Positions 1 through 9,994 of a DNA stretch of 64,000 bases are shown here, in pieces. Origin of the DNA: Morella rubra (Eukaryota; Streptophyta; Magnoliopsida; Fagales; Myricaceae); the NCBI GenBank assembly GCA_003952965.2, contig CM025850.1, positions 5,800,492 through 5,864,491 of the forward strand, given 5' to 3'. Position 1 is the stretch's first letter; each line of letters starts with the position of its first letter. The translations under genes and the position numbers were made by a program. The notes beneath the pieces are model-generated. The model was not told the origin of the DNA. It saw only the letters and a program-made list of their open reading frames with translations, and did not search any database.

Positions 1-268
1 CTTCCTTCTTATGAATTGTATAGAACTGTTAGCCCGATTAGTAATCAAGTGATTGTTGTTTTTTTTTTATGATTGCCAAGAAAAGAAAAAAAAGACAAAA
101 AAAGTGATTGTTGTTTTTTATGTGCACTGTCTGAGTAACGAGTGAGTGATTTGTAATGCCTACAATTATCTAAATTTGGAATGATGTCATTCAGGCGATT
201 CAGCTTACAGTAGTCTTTTTCATGTACCTTAGGACTGATACTTAGCTGTGACCTGTTTATGGTGACAG

Positions 269-746
269 TTGATGTGATTGGAATTGATGAAGCTCAATTC
301 TTTGTGGACCTTTATGACTTCTGCCGTGAAGCTGCTGATCATGGTGGAAAAACAGTGATAGTTGCTGGACTAGATGGTGACTATTTGAGGTACTATTTAA
401 ATAGGCCATCATTGACATTAAGTTTTCTTAAGCCCATGCCTTTTCTTTATGCCAAGTATAACCCCGCAGCATTTTTGTTGGCAGGAGGAACTTTGGTTCT
501 GTGCTAGATATTATTCCTCTTGCTGATTCTGTGACCAAATTAAGCGCTCGTTGTGAACTTTGTCGTAAACGTGCTTTCTTCACCTTGAGGAAAACAGAGG
601 AGACACAGACAGAACTGATTGGTGGCGCTGATGTCTACATGCCTGTGTGTCGGCAGCACTATGTCAGTGGACAAGTAGTCATTGAAGCTGCGAGAACTGT
701 GCTGGAATCTCAGAAAGTTGATTGTGCTCTCATGCTTAGAAGTTAG
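269..746 (+). CDS. Thymidine kinase, C-terminal exons (partial gene)
   Basis: Two exons of a type-II (TK1-like) thymidine kinase, which phosphorylates thymidine to dTMP in the salvage pathway. The 5' exons lie left of the window. Exon a (269-389) follows an ...gacag acceptor and encodes [10 protein letters not shown] (the Walker-B-like strand with the catalytic region) and [11 protein letters not shown]. The donor is at 390 and the next acceptor ends at 484; the Arg codon is split 2+1 and restores [13 protein letters not shown]. Exon b (485-746) carries the zinc-site CELC and the lasso [14 protein letters not shown] with its second zinc pair (C, H) and substrate-contacting Tyr, then stops at 744-746. 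The reading is open and matches plant TK1 enzymes throughout. Family assignment is firm; which paralogue it is cannot be told. Confidence 0.93.
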
Positions 747-1119
747 ATCAACTGATTTAGTATGGATTTCCCAAAGAAAAATATGCTCTGCTATTTAGTC
801 TGCCCAAGTTGGTGATATGGGAACTGCGATGGTGTTAGAGAGCGTTCTCTCTCTCTTAGTTCCCTATTTAGAATGTAAATATTGTTAACTCAATTGATTT
901 GTGTATGTGCGATAGATGCTTTAATTACCGTCCGTAGACTTGCTGGGAAACAGAACATTTTGGTTAATGTAGATTTCCAACAGTTGGGGATATTGTTGAC
1001 CATCCATGTTGCCTCAGTACTTTGTACTCCTGTGTCGATATAATCTCTAGTTTTAGCTGTGGATATAATATAAAACAAACAGAATGTGTAAGTTTTTTAA
1101 GAAATATAACATATGAAAA

Positions 1120-1201
1120 CACTACTAATTAGTGCTAAAAAAATATCGTTAGCGACGAAATAATACTTACTTTGTAAAAGAAAAGTGCAAATCTTGTAGT
1201 G
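1120..1201. mobile_element. Tiny CACTA-like remnant
   Basis: An 82-bp stretch begins CACTACT and ends CTTGTAGTG, the inverted form of the CACTACAAG terminus typical of CACTA (En/Spm) elements. It contains the subterminal word agcgacgaaa, which recurs in such elements and reappears at 62655-63006. It lies in the 3' flank of the thymidine kinase gene. No matching 3-bp target duplication is obvious, so it may be a decayed or deleted copy. Confidence 0.45.
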
Positions 1202-1902
1202 TAATAACTAGCAAGATAGGAACTGATTGAAGAAAAGGCTTTCTAGCTGATGGTCGTCCTTCCTCAAGATTTGCGATCTGTTAGCACCGTATACACGTAC
1301 ATCACGTATTCATTATGTTGGCATTGCTGAATCAGAGCACGCAATTCACTATCTTATTTTGTTCTGAACCTTCTCAAAATCCTCTGCTAAGAGAATCTGA
1401 AAGAAATTAGTTCCATGGGCCCTAAGGTCCGGTCCAAATGGAAAATTTATTAACCGGATCCCCCAACCAATGGAAACGAAACGACCCGATCACTGGTTAG
1501 TTACCTCGGGCCTCGACAATGTGAGCGCCTTTGATTGTTTTGGATTACTAGATCTTCTGTTTCCTAGGCACGATTACTAGTTAATTTTCTGGAAGCCATG
1601 TCGCTGATTGTTCAAACTTCTTCCACCTAGTGTAACAATCTTCGATATCCTCAAGTCTCATCCGTGGTTTTCTCATTCTTTCTCTCCAGGTACTGTTACT
1701 ACTTTTCCTTAAAAGAGTTTCGTCCTCGTTCTGTCTAAATAGTGCTATGTCATTTCAGCTCAGATTCTTGACAACCATTCGTCTGTTTTGTTGGAAAGAA
1801 CACAAATCTGTAGAGGGCTCATGGCCATTTTGCTTCATATATAATACAAAACGCTGATTATTCGATTACCTTGGGAAAATTCTGAGCTGCCCTTTTAGAG
1901 TG

Positions 1903-4079
1903 ATGTTAAAAGATCAAAGCTTTCAGGCCATGCGAGCAAAAAGCTGCAATATTTGTTCAGAAGCCATTGTTTTGCAATTTTCTGTAGTGGGGCTAGTAGA
2001 AATGTTAGTGACACAGCGTTGAGTGATAACAATGGGTCAGAGTCCGGGAATGAGTGGGAGAGATTACTTAAACCTTTCGACCTCAAAGAGCTTAGGAAGT
2101 CGCTTAATAGAATTTGCCCCTCTCAGCTATGTCAATTGCTTGAGCTCCCACTTGACGTACCCACATCCATGGAGATATTTAAATGGGCCGGCGCTCAGAA
2201 GGGCTATTGCCATTCATTTCATGTGTATTATGCACTGATAGATAAGCTTGGCGCGGCTGGGGAGTTTAAGGTCATAGATAGGGTTCTGGTGCAGATGAAA
2301 GATGAAGGGATTGTTTTTAGAGAGTCCCTTTTCCTTTTGATTATGAAATATTATGGAAAAGCTGGTTTGCCCGGACAAGCAACTAGGTTGCTGCTGGATA
2401 TGAGGGGTGTGTATTCTTGTGAACCGAGTTTCAAATCTTATAATGTTGTTCTAGAGATATTGGTAGCTGGGGACTGTCCTAAAGTGGCACCTAATGTTTT
2501 CTATGACATGTTAAGTAAGGGTGTTTCTCCCACTGTTTTCACATTTGGTGTGGTGATGAAAGCACTTTGTATGGTTGATGAGGTGGATTCTGCTTGCTCC
2601 CTACTTAGGGACATGACAAAGCATGGGTGCGTGCCGAATTCAGTGGTATACCAGACTCTCATACATGCGCTCTCAAAGAATAATAGAGCGAATGAAGCAT
2701 TGAGACTTTTGGACGAAATGTTTCTTATGGGTTGTACACCTGATGTTCAGACCTTCAATGATGTTATCTGTGGCCTTTGCATGCTCAATCAGATTTATGA
2801 GGCAGCCAAGTTGGTTGATAGGATGCTTCTCCGTGGTTTCTCTCCTGATAATATAACCTATGGAGTGTTAATGCATGGGTTGTGTAGAACAGGGAAAGTT
2901 GATGAAGCAATGGCACTGTTGAACAAAGTGCCTGCTCCAAACGTTGTGCTTTTCAATACCCTAATTAGTGGGTATGTGAGCAGTGGACTGTATGCTGAAG
3001 CCAAGGCTGTTGTGTATGATTGCATGCTAGAAACAGGCTGTGTCCCTGATGTGTTTACGTTTAACACACTTCTTCGTGGACTTTGCAAGAAGGGTTGTCT
3101 GTCTTCAGCTCGTGAATTGGTTAATGAGATGACAACAAGGGGCTGTGAGCCTAATGTGGTAACATACACAATATTGATAGATGGGTTATGCAAAGAAGGG
3201 CAACTAGAGGAAGTTGGTGATGTTTTAAGTGAGATGTCAGCAAAGGGACTAAATCTGAATACAGTGGGATATAATTGCCTTATAAGTGCTCTGTGCAAGA
3301 ATGAAACAGTTCATGAAGCTTTGCAAATGGTTGGCGAAATGACTAGGAAAGGATGTAAGCCCAATATATTTACATTTAATTCTATTATTTTTGGACTGTG
3401 CAAGATCGATAGGATGGAAGAGGCCTTGGAAGTCTATCGTGATATGCTACTGGAGGGTGTAGTTGCCAACACTGTAACTTACAACACTTTGATTCACGCT
3501 TTCCTTAGGAGAGGTGCAATTCAAGATGCGCTTAAGCTTGTAAATGAAATGTTATTTAGAGGATGTTCTCTTGATGTAATCACCTACAATGGCCTAATTA
3601 AAGCACTCTGTAAAGCCGGGTCTGTTGAGAAAGGGTTGGGATTGTTTGAAGAAATGATGAGCAAGGGACTAAATATCAATACAATCTCATGCAATATTTT
3701 AATCAATGGTCTTTGTAGAGTTGGAAAAGTACATGATGCACTTGAGTTTCTAAGGGATATGATTCATCGGGGTTTGACACCAGATATAGTCACTTATAAC
3801 TCCTTAATAAATGGTCTGTGCAAGATTGGGCATCTTCGGGAGGCATTGAATCTCTTTGACAGATTACAGATTGAAGGAATTCGTCCTGATGCTATTACGT
3901 ATAACACTTTAATAAATTGGCACTGCAAAGAGGACATGTTTGATAATGCCTGCTTACTTCTATATAAGGGTGTCGAGAATGGTTTCATACCTAATGATGC
4001 CACCTGGAATGTACTGGTCACCAAATTTTCTAAAGGAAGTGTCAGGGAGAGTCACACCTTTTCCTTGGCTCAGCTTTAG
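1903..4079 (+). CDS. P-class pentatricopeptide repeat protein, MTL1 (At5g64320)-like, with start-codon frameshift
   Basis: Single-exon PPR protein with about sixteen 35-residue P-class repeats in tandem from about residue 90 to the C-terminus; many show the VTYNTLI..LC..G form. Such proteins bind organelle RNA. Segments such as NEWERLLKPFDL, MKDEGIVF, FKSYNVVLEIL and MTKHGCVPNSV match remembered Arabidopsis At5g64320 (MTL1), needed for translation and splicing of mitochondrial nad7. The frame is open from 1899 (stop at 1896-1898) to the stop at 4077-4079, but it has no ATG before about 2168. The well-placed ATG at 1903 is one base out of frame: four A's follow at 1908-1911, and a fifth would give MLKRSKLSG joined to the body, like the Arabidopsis N-terminus MVMLARSKL. 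This is either an indel (real or assembly error) or an unusual start. Body confidence is high; the start is unresolved. Confidence 0.9.
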
Positions 4080-5769
4080 TGCCTAGAAGGAAGTTTTCTG
4101 TCACAGGAAATAATTTCTTGCTTTGATCTCTGGAGTTAAGCTCCAGAAAGAGTTCTGGCTTCCGCCCTTATTGTCTATTCTTTTTCAAATACAAGCAGAT
4201 TTACCTTTGGTTATCTTCTTTTGGATTTTTATGACGCACAATATTTGAGACATCAAAATCCCTATTTGGATTGGTCTCTTGGATCTTTCAATTGTTTGCA
4301 TGTAAATATGTGATCTCTAGGGACAATTTTTCCTGGTGGTAATCAGAAATTGCTGTGAAGGAGATCTTGTTGTGGTTTTATTTTGGTGAAGGGGCATTTT
4401 TGACCAAAAAAGTCCATTGAAGAGTTTGATTTGCATGCACTTGATTCATTTGGAAAGGTTGGATTTGGCTAGATGTTCTCTGTCGGCGCAATGGACTTCT
4501 GAATGGTTATGGCACAAAGTTTCAGCATATGATGTAAATGTCAAAGGCAAACTAACACAGCCAAGTTGAGGTGATCATCTCGTTGACCTTTATGACCACT
4601 ACTTTGCTAATGTATTTCCTGAATTGCTCGTTCACTTTTAGAAGCTTAATAGTTCATGGTTCCTAATTCACTCCTGCAACTAGGTGTTTGAACTTGGCCG
4701 TTCATCCATGGTTCAAAGCTACATAGGTTGAATACATAGTCCTCTGATAACACTACGTAGAGTTGCCGGGGTTGAACAAGTACTCCTTTGATAACTTTTG
4801 CTGTTGGGATGAAAACATTGAATTATCTCAATTAGGGATTTTACATTTTTCCCCTTTAAGGTTGTGGGTGATATTCTTGTACATGTCTGAATGTCTAATG
4901 GCAGTTTGGCCATGGTACTCTGGGACTGTATGTTATGAATGGGTCTTAATGGAGCTTTGTCAGGTCTCAAGTAAATACATGTTTTCACTCAGTTCCTTTT
5001 ATCTGTTTCAGTGGGTGGACTGGTTGGTGAGAGCAAATTTGTAGGCCCTATTCGTGGAGCAGGGAAGTTTCTATCTTCAAAATTGGAACTCTGTTCCAGG
5101 GCTGCGTGGTTTGTGTTGACAAAACATGTCAGTAGCTTGGTTCTTTTCTTTTCTACGAAAACTCTTAAGGAGAGAAGCAGGAATTGCAGTTTTTATCTGT
5201 GCTTACGACAAACGAACTATTGCACAGCAGCTGATGTAGTTAATATCTGCGTCTAGGACTCCAGATTATGTTGTACATTGAAGCTATTGGATTTGCATAC
5301 CTGTAACTTGTGATTTTGTTTTACAAATATGAAAAGTAAACTATGCGCGTTCAAATGTCGAAACTATTGCATCTAGTCGTTCTTTGCCTCGTGCCTGTAA
5401 AATTTCCTTTGTACTCTCCAATGCAGTAAACAATATATACATTGATTACCCGCGCCTTTGCAAATTTCAAAGTCTTGCTATGAACTGTCCCGTTTGTCGT
5501 GGGTTTTGGTAGGGTGTTCACTGATTTAGTCGGAGTGGGTGAGGCAATATCCGACTCTGACTAAGTATAAGTCGACTCAGATTCCAGTCAGTTAGAGTCG
5601 GCTTGGACTGATGGGAGTGCTAGTTTCAACTAGGAAAAGGACTTCAACGAGGAGGGAAAACTTTGATAGTGGAGTCAAGACAACAACAAAATAAGAAACT
5701 TTGAAATTCTATAATTAATGAATGGAAAAACCTGATTGAGAATTTACTTGATTTTTAATTAATATTGTT
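4080..5769. other. 3' flank of the PPR gene; no gene recognised
   Basis: Probably 3' UTR followed by intergenic DNA. Only short ORFs without recognisable domains occur. A possible splice acceptor (ctgtttcag at about 5011) hints at a spliced 3' UTR, but no matching donor could be assigned. An AT-rich tract follows from about 5700. Confidence 0.4.
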
Positions 5770-6101
5770 TTGCATGATTGATATCTTATATATATATTAT
5801 CAAAACATTTCCTCCTTTATTCCATAACAACAGTAAACAAATCACAAACAAAAAAAACCAGGTCATAGAGGTTCAAATTAGACTTTGGATTTAGGTACTC
5901 AGGATCAAAGGGGTAGTAGTTGCCAGAAGAAATTCTAGCGGCAACTCAATGAGCAAATTGATGCACTACAATATTGGCATCTCTTCTTCCATCACCAGCC
6001 TTCCAACATGTCAACCAACTTTAACAGCTCCCTTATCTCCTCTATTGTATCTTGGATCCTCCATTCTACTTTATATCTTGCATGATTGATAACTTACATA
6101 T
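5770..6101 (-). mobile_element. Short 5'-truncated LINE remnant (RNase H-like end) with target-site duplication
   Basis: On the minus strand, 5880-6060 reads as pieces of the RNase H-like tail of plant LINE ORF2: an IQDTIEEIRELLKLVD helix, then in another frame GRRDANIVVHQFAH, the usual R-x-x-N-x-x-A-H-x-L-A-H signature, then a stop and WAAR-like residues. The body is flanked by near-identical direct repeats beginning ttgcatgattgata at 5770-5783 and 6078-6091, with similarity extending about ten bases further. That fits a target-site duplication of a non-LTR insertion. It is frameshifted and non-functional. Confidence 0.6.
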
Positions 6102-7228
6102 TATCTATATGATTACCTCAAGAAGACGGATTTTGGTACAGAATTGGTAACCTCTCCCATGCACGGCAATTAAACTATAGCCGTTCGTGACCTTCAATCC
6201 ATGTGCCAGGTTGGGAATTCCTCCACTCATGTGGAGGAGGGTCGCCCCTCTCTCAAGCATGGAGTTGAAACTATTCAAGGGTTTTGGTTTCTCTTTTTCT
6301 TGTTCATCAGATTCCCTGTAACCCTGTTCAGGATAGGGCCTTTTTGTTTTAAATTTGACAAATGGGTAACCAAAATCTCGACTTTATATATCCAAATACT
6401 CAAATATTTACTTTATTAAATAAAAAACTAGGATCTTAGAGTTAAAAATAACAGTGAAACTAGGAAAACTGGCACATGAACTTGGGAATTAGAACAAAAA
6501 CATAACATCTCTGGTGTCCTTTCCTATAAGAGTTAAGATGTTCATCACCAGTAGTCCCAACAAGAATAATAACCAGTAACTATAGTTCAAAAGTCCTAAA
6601 CTACACCGGAGCGGCCCCACAATCCACGTGTACCATTAGTCTTTTCTCCGAAACGACAAGTAAGACATCTTTCCCGAACCACATTGATCTCTGATCAACG
6701 ACCTAGATCCCTCCCCACATCATGTGCTATGTGATTATGTGAATCAAACGAAGTATGCGTTGCGTGGTGGATTGGATTTTTTGCTGCACATCTGTCCTAC
6801 TTTTCACAGCGTGTTGTATTGGATGCATCATGGCTGACGCTGCGACGCATTATGTTACTGTAGCTTAGGATGAGCTCCCTTCACTTCCTCAAAGACCTCT
6901 CAACACATTCGGGAAATGATTCAGCCATAACATTGTTTATTTGTCATTTTAAAAACACAAATCAATTTGACCACCTCAATGAGATAAGGAAAAAAAGGTT
7001 TGACCAAATCAATTCGACCACAGGTGATTGTGTCTTAGAAAGGACAAATTCAATGTGACAACCTCCAAAGGATCATCCTATTTCAAGAAATGGAAGGCAT
7101 TACATGTCTGCATCTGACTTCTGTAGCTCATAATATGACGGGATGGACTTCCTCCCATCATCGTCAAGATTACTTTCTGAATAACCATGTGACCTTCGCA
7201 TGATACATGGACCATATCTATCAACTTC
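6102..7228. other. Intergenic, nothing recognised
   Basis: AT-rich intergenic DNA with scattered short ORFs that show no domain, codon bias or splice context. No RNA gene or transposon end was recognised. Confidence 0.4.
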
Positions 7229-7359
7229 CATATTCACTTCGGACTTTTTTTTTCTTTTCTTTTTTTCTAGGCAAGGGGATTCACCCCCGGACGTAACCCT
7301 CCCCAAAGGGAGGAGGTGCCAACTGAGCTACAGCTCACTGGCATATTCACTTCGGACTT
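7229..7359 (-). mobile_element. tRNA-derived SINE head with poly(A) and 18-bp target-site duplication
   Basis: The insertion at 7247-7341 is bounded by perfect direct repeats of catattcacttcggactt at 7229-7246 and 7342-7359. Read on the minus strand it starts with a tRNA-like segment whose TAGCTCAGTTGG matches a pol III A box. A degenerate B-box region (gggtgaatcccc) follows, and it ends in an A-rich tail seen as a T-run from 7247. The element is only about 95 bp, so it is essentially a tRNA head plus tail. The perfect duplication implies a fairly recent insertion. Confidence 0.8.
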
Positions 7360-8042
7360 GAATCAATAGTGGGCTCAAAAATGACAAATTCCTCTGCTGT
7401 CACAGCATCAAGCCCCCAACACAACTCTCATTCCACTATATTTGGAAGCACAGAAGCAAACAAAAACCAGGGAACAACATAAACCTCCTTGCTCAGGAAA
7501 TGGGAACCGTTTGGTCATTGTATCCAAGGTCCTCTGGAAAAAAGCATCAAAAAATGAAGATATAAAGTCATCAAACAAATACGTTTGGCAATCTTGATTC
7601 GACTGAAAGTAGATTTACAACAGGGATTTTCTGCTACAAGCAGATTTACAAAAAAAGTAGATTTAAACAGGGCGGCAATCTGGGAAGTAATTTCAATTCT
7701 TTCAAAGTTTAGCAGCAGTCTTCTGGGCATCCTGCAAGTGGATCACAATAAAAGAGCAAGTACAACAGTATCCAATAAACCCAGATTCATATAACTTGAC
7801 CAGTTTCAGTCTACTTCCTCCTTATGGTGAATTTCAAGTGAAATCTGAACGAAAACAAACAACCAAGGAGCAGCCTTTCCGGACACTGAAACGTGCGTTA
7901 AAAATCAATAAGAAATCACTTTCAATTGCTCCAAAAACATTTTGAAACAAAAATCTCCAGAGGGGTACTTCACAACCACAAGATGAATGTCATAAAAGAA
8001 TCCGGAAAGTTTATCCCACAGTTGAACTCGTAAAATAATAAA

Positions 8043-8092
8043 CAAAATTGGTAGACGATAAAGGTATCATTCGATATTAAAAACCAATTTTT
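8043..8092 (-). other. Hairpin in the snoRNA unit
   Basis: An inverted repeat with 8-bp outer arms (aaattggt / accaattt) and a smaller inner stem (gata / tatc) lies just downstream of the snoRNA on the minus strand. It could be one hairpin of another small RNA or a processing structure, but no box motif makes the case. Confidence 0.3.
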
Positions 8093-8122
8093 CTTCTAAA
8101 ACAGTGTCTTTGTTCTTTGTGA

Positions 8123-8215
8123 CGCCTCTGAATTGTGTAATAACAGCAAGGCTTACTTTCATAAGCCATTCAGTCCCGAAAGATGGTAATTTGGTTTACA
8201 ATATCATCATCGGCG
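8123..8215 (-). ncRNA. C/D box snoRNA, snoR39BY-like (25S rRNA 2'-O-methylation guide)
   Basis: On the minus strand, box C ATGATGA (8210-8204) is followed by the guide ACCATCTTTCGGG and then CTGA (8173-8170). The guide is complementary over 13 nt to CCCGAAAGATGGT, a conserved stretch of plant 25S rRNA. By the D+5 rule the target is the G of CCCGAAAG, equivalent to yeast Gm805 (guide snR39b; plant snoR39BY). The 5' CGCC (8215-8212) and 3' GGCG (8126-8123) can form a terminal stem, giving about 93 nt with CTGA as D'. The terminal box D would then be a degenerate CAGA. Alternatively the RNA ends soon after CTGA. The guide match is strong; the 3' end is uncertain. Confidence 0.8.
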
Positions 8216-8298
8216 ATATCAAAAAACCAAGAAAAAAAAAAAGACAAGAACAAAACACAAATAAACAAAATAAAGTTTTTGTGACAGAATTTAACAAT

Positions 8299-8416
8299 GT
8301 ATGTCTCATGGCCAGTCCCAAATGGTAAAGGCAGCGACGCTGCTCCACAAGGCGATGGAATATGAGACAGCAGTCGACGGAGGTGCTCCCAAAATGAATT
8401 GGGACGACCGTCAACG
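8299..8416 (-). ncRNA. Candidate H/ACA-type snoRNA
   Basis: On the minus strand two hairpins lie side by side. The first has an 8-bp lower stem (gttgacgg / ccgtcgac with one G-U) and a 6-bp upper stem (tcccaa / ttggga) around a pocket. The second has a cat.gcc / ggc.atg base and a gcagc / gctgc tip. An ACA triplet at 8304-8302 sits two bases after the second stem and three before the proposed 3' end, as in H/ACA RNAs. The hinge lacks a clean ANANNA H box, and no target was assigned. The wobble pair favours minus-strand transcription, the same as the neighbouring C/D RNA. Confidence 0.4.
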
Positions 8417-8685
8417 TCAACAGGCATTTCTTTGTGACATTAACTTAGGAATTTGCAAACACAAAACAAAGTTTGCTCCTTTTCAAGTAAGGGATTGGAT
8501 CTATAATCCCCTGTCACGTATATTAAAACTAATTCAACCGTCACAATTTGTGACGAAAAGCTTCAACGCAACGACTAAATCTAGTACCTTCATACGATCT
8601 GCGACATAGAACACAGAACACCACCGGAGGATATCAAACAACAAGAGACCAGAGAGAGGCCCAGAAGACGGCAAGAAGGAGAGAT

Positions 8686-8992
8686 AAACCCTAATACCAA
8701 ATTCCTCGTTCGGGGTTTTGAGGGTCATTTATAGTGCTGAAACATTTGATCTGAGGGGTTTGATGTGGATCCGACGGCTGAGAATGGAAGAATAGTTTAT
8801 TTAATAGGGATGCTCATGCGGTCGCCGCCGAGGTCCAAGGACATTAGGGTTTACTGTAATACGCGTCAAAATAGATCGGGCTTCAGCCCACAAGCTGCCC
8901 ATCAACGAATAGGTCCAATTCTTTATCCACAATTTAAAAGCCATGTGCAAAGGACCCATTTAAAGTCTGAGCCTCCATTCACAAACTGGGCC
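8686..8992 (-). promoter_or_regulatory. TATA + telo-box + site II promoter of the snoRNA transcription unit
   Basis: On the minus strand a TATAAAT box (8733-8727) is followed about 35 bp downstream by the telo-box TTAGGGTTT (8694-8686), near the expected start of transcription. Site II-type motifs lie upstream: TGGGCT on the minus strand (8890-8885) and TGGGCC on the plus strand (8987-8992). Telo-box plus site II is the known signature of plant ribosomal-protein and snoRNA promoters. The TSS-proximal region reads as a CT-rich leader with no convincing protein ORF, consistent with a non-coding snoRNA precursor. Confidence 0.65.
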
Positions 8993-9189
8993 TAATCCTA
9001 TTAGTCTAGTTTGTGATATTGCAGTGACATTAATTTCGAGTTTATCAATTACGGCACAATGCTCGTACTTTCTTTATTTATTTTTTTGGTCAATGGATTG
9101 CTTATATGTATTTGTATTTATTTTCAAGTAGATTTTATGCATGTTAATCACTGGAAAGCGCAAATGGTATATTACCTGATCCTAGTTTG

Positions 9190-9411
9190 GCACTCAAATT
9201 TTTTTTTTTTTGATAACTCAGAGCTCCCGAGGACAGGCCACTTTGTGTACCCAACCCTACAAATTAACCTGGAAGCATGTGTCAAAACCCCACCCAACAC
9301 ACCCCAGTTTAAGTCAAGAGCGATAAAGGCAATATTGAAACTTGAACTTGAGACATAAGAGAACCCAAGCCGCAGCCTTACCACCAAACCAAACCCCTAA
9401 GGGTGCATTCG
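9190..9411 (-). mobile_element. tRNA-derived SINE
   Basis: On the minus strand the element runs from ggggtttggtttggtggtaaggc (A-box-like TGGTGGTAAGGC) through tctcaagttcaagt (B-box-like) to a poly(A) tail, seen as a T-run at 9200-9213. Length is about 220 bp. Flanks resemble each other (ggcactcaaa versus gtgcattcgaaa), suggesting a decayed target-site duplication. It belongs to a different family from the short insertion at 7247-7341. Confidence 0.65.
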
Positions 9412-9994
9412 AAATTTTAGCTACTAATTAAAAAAATTATAAAATAATATCTCTCTATCAAATTTTTTTCTCATAAACCATTTTTATTTTTTTACCAACT
9501 CCCGTACTATAAAATTTTAAACATTTTATAAAGAGAGGCTCCTCCTCAACCTCCTCTGCTTGCTGACAATTTCAAACTTCACAAACAATAGCAACTGTTC
9601 AAAAAATATCCCACCAGAGTTCTTACTGCTCCAATCCTTTCGAACCGAAAAATCTTATGACAAACAAAAAAGATGATTAAAGTTCCGTATCCTCATTTCA
9701 ATCAGCATTTGTCCCAAATATTACTGTACTAATACAAACAGTTTCTTTCTACAAACAAGAGTGGAACCACTTGTTAAACCTAGAAGCATAAGGATGGCTC
9801 AAGAAGCCAAGAAGGAAAAGGAAAACATGATTGGGAATGGCAGCATATGTGGCTGGTGGGAGTAATGCCACTGAAATGCTCCGGCAAACCAACCAGGAAG
9901 AATCAACCTAGAAAAACAAGTATTTGCATCTCACTAGACCTATGTAATCTAAATCAATGCACCCAAAATTCCTAGGATCTCCTGTTACAAGGCA

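Noticed and set aside
2858-3298. 146-aa ORF antisense to the PPR gene
   Set aside because: It is a shadow of the repeat-rich PPR coding strand, with no domain or independent promoter.
7262-7341. Functional tRNA gene
   Set aside because: A/B-box-like words are present but no cloverleaf with a clear anticodon stem. The poly(A) tail and target duplication show a retroposed SINE.
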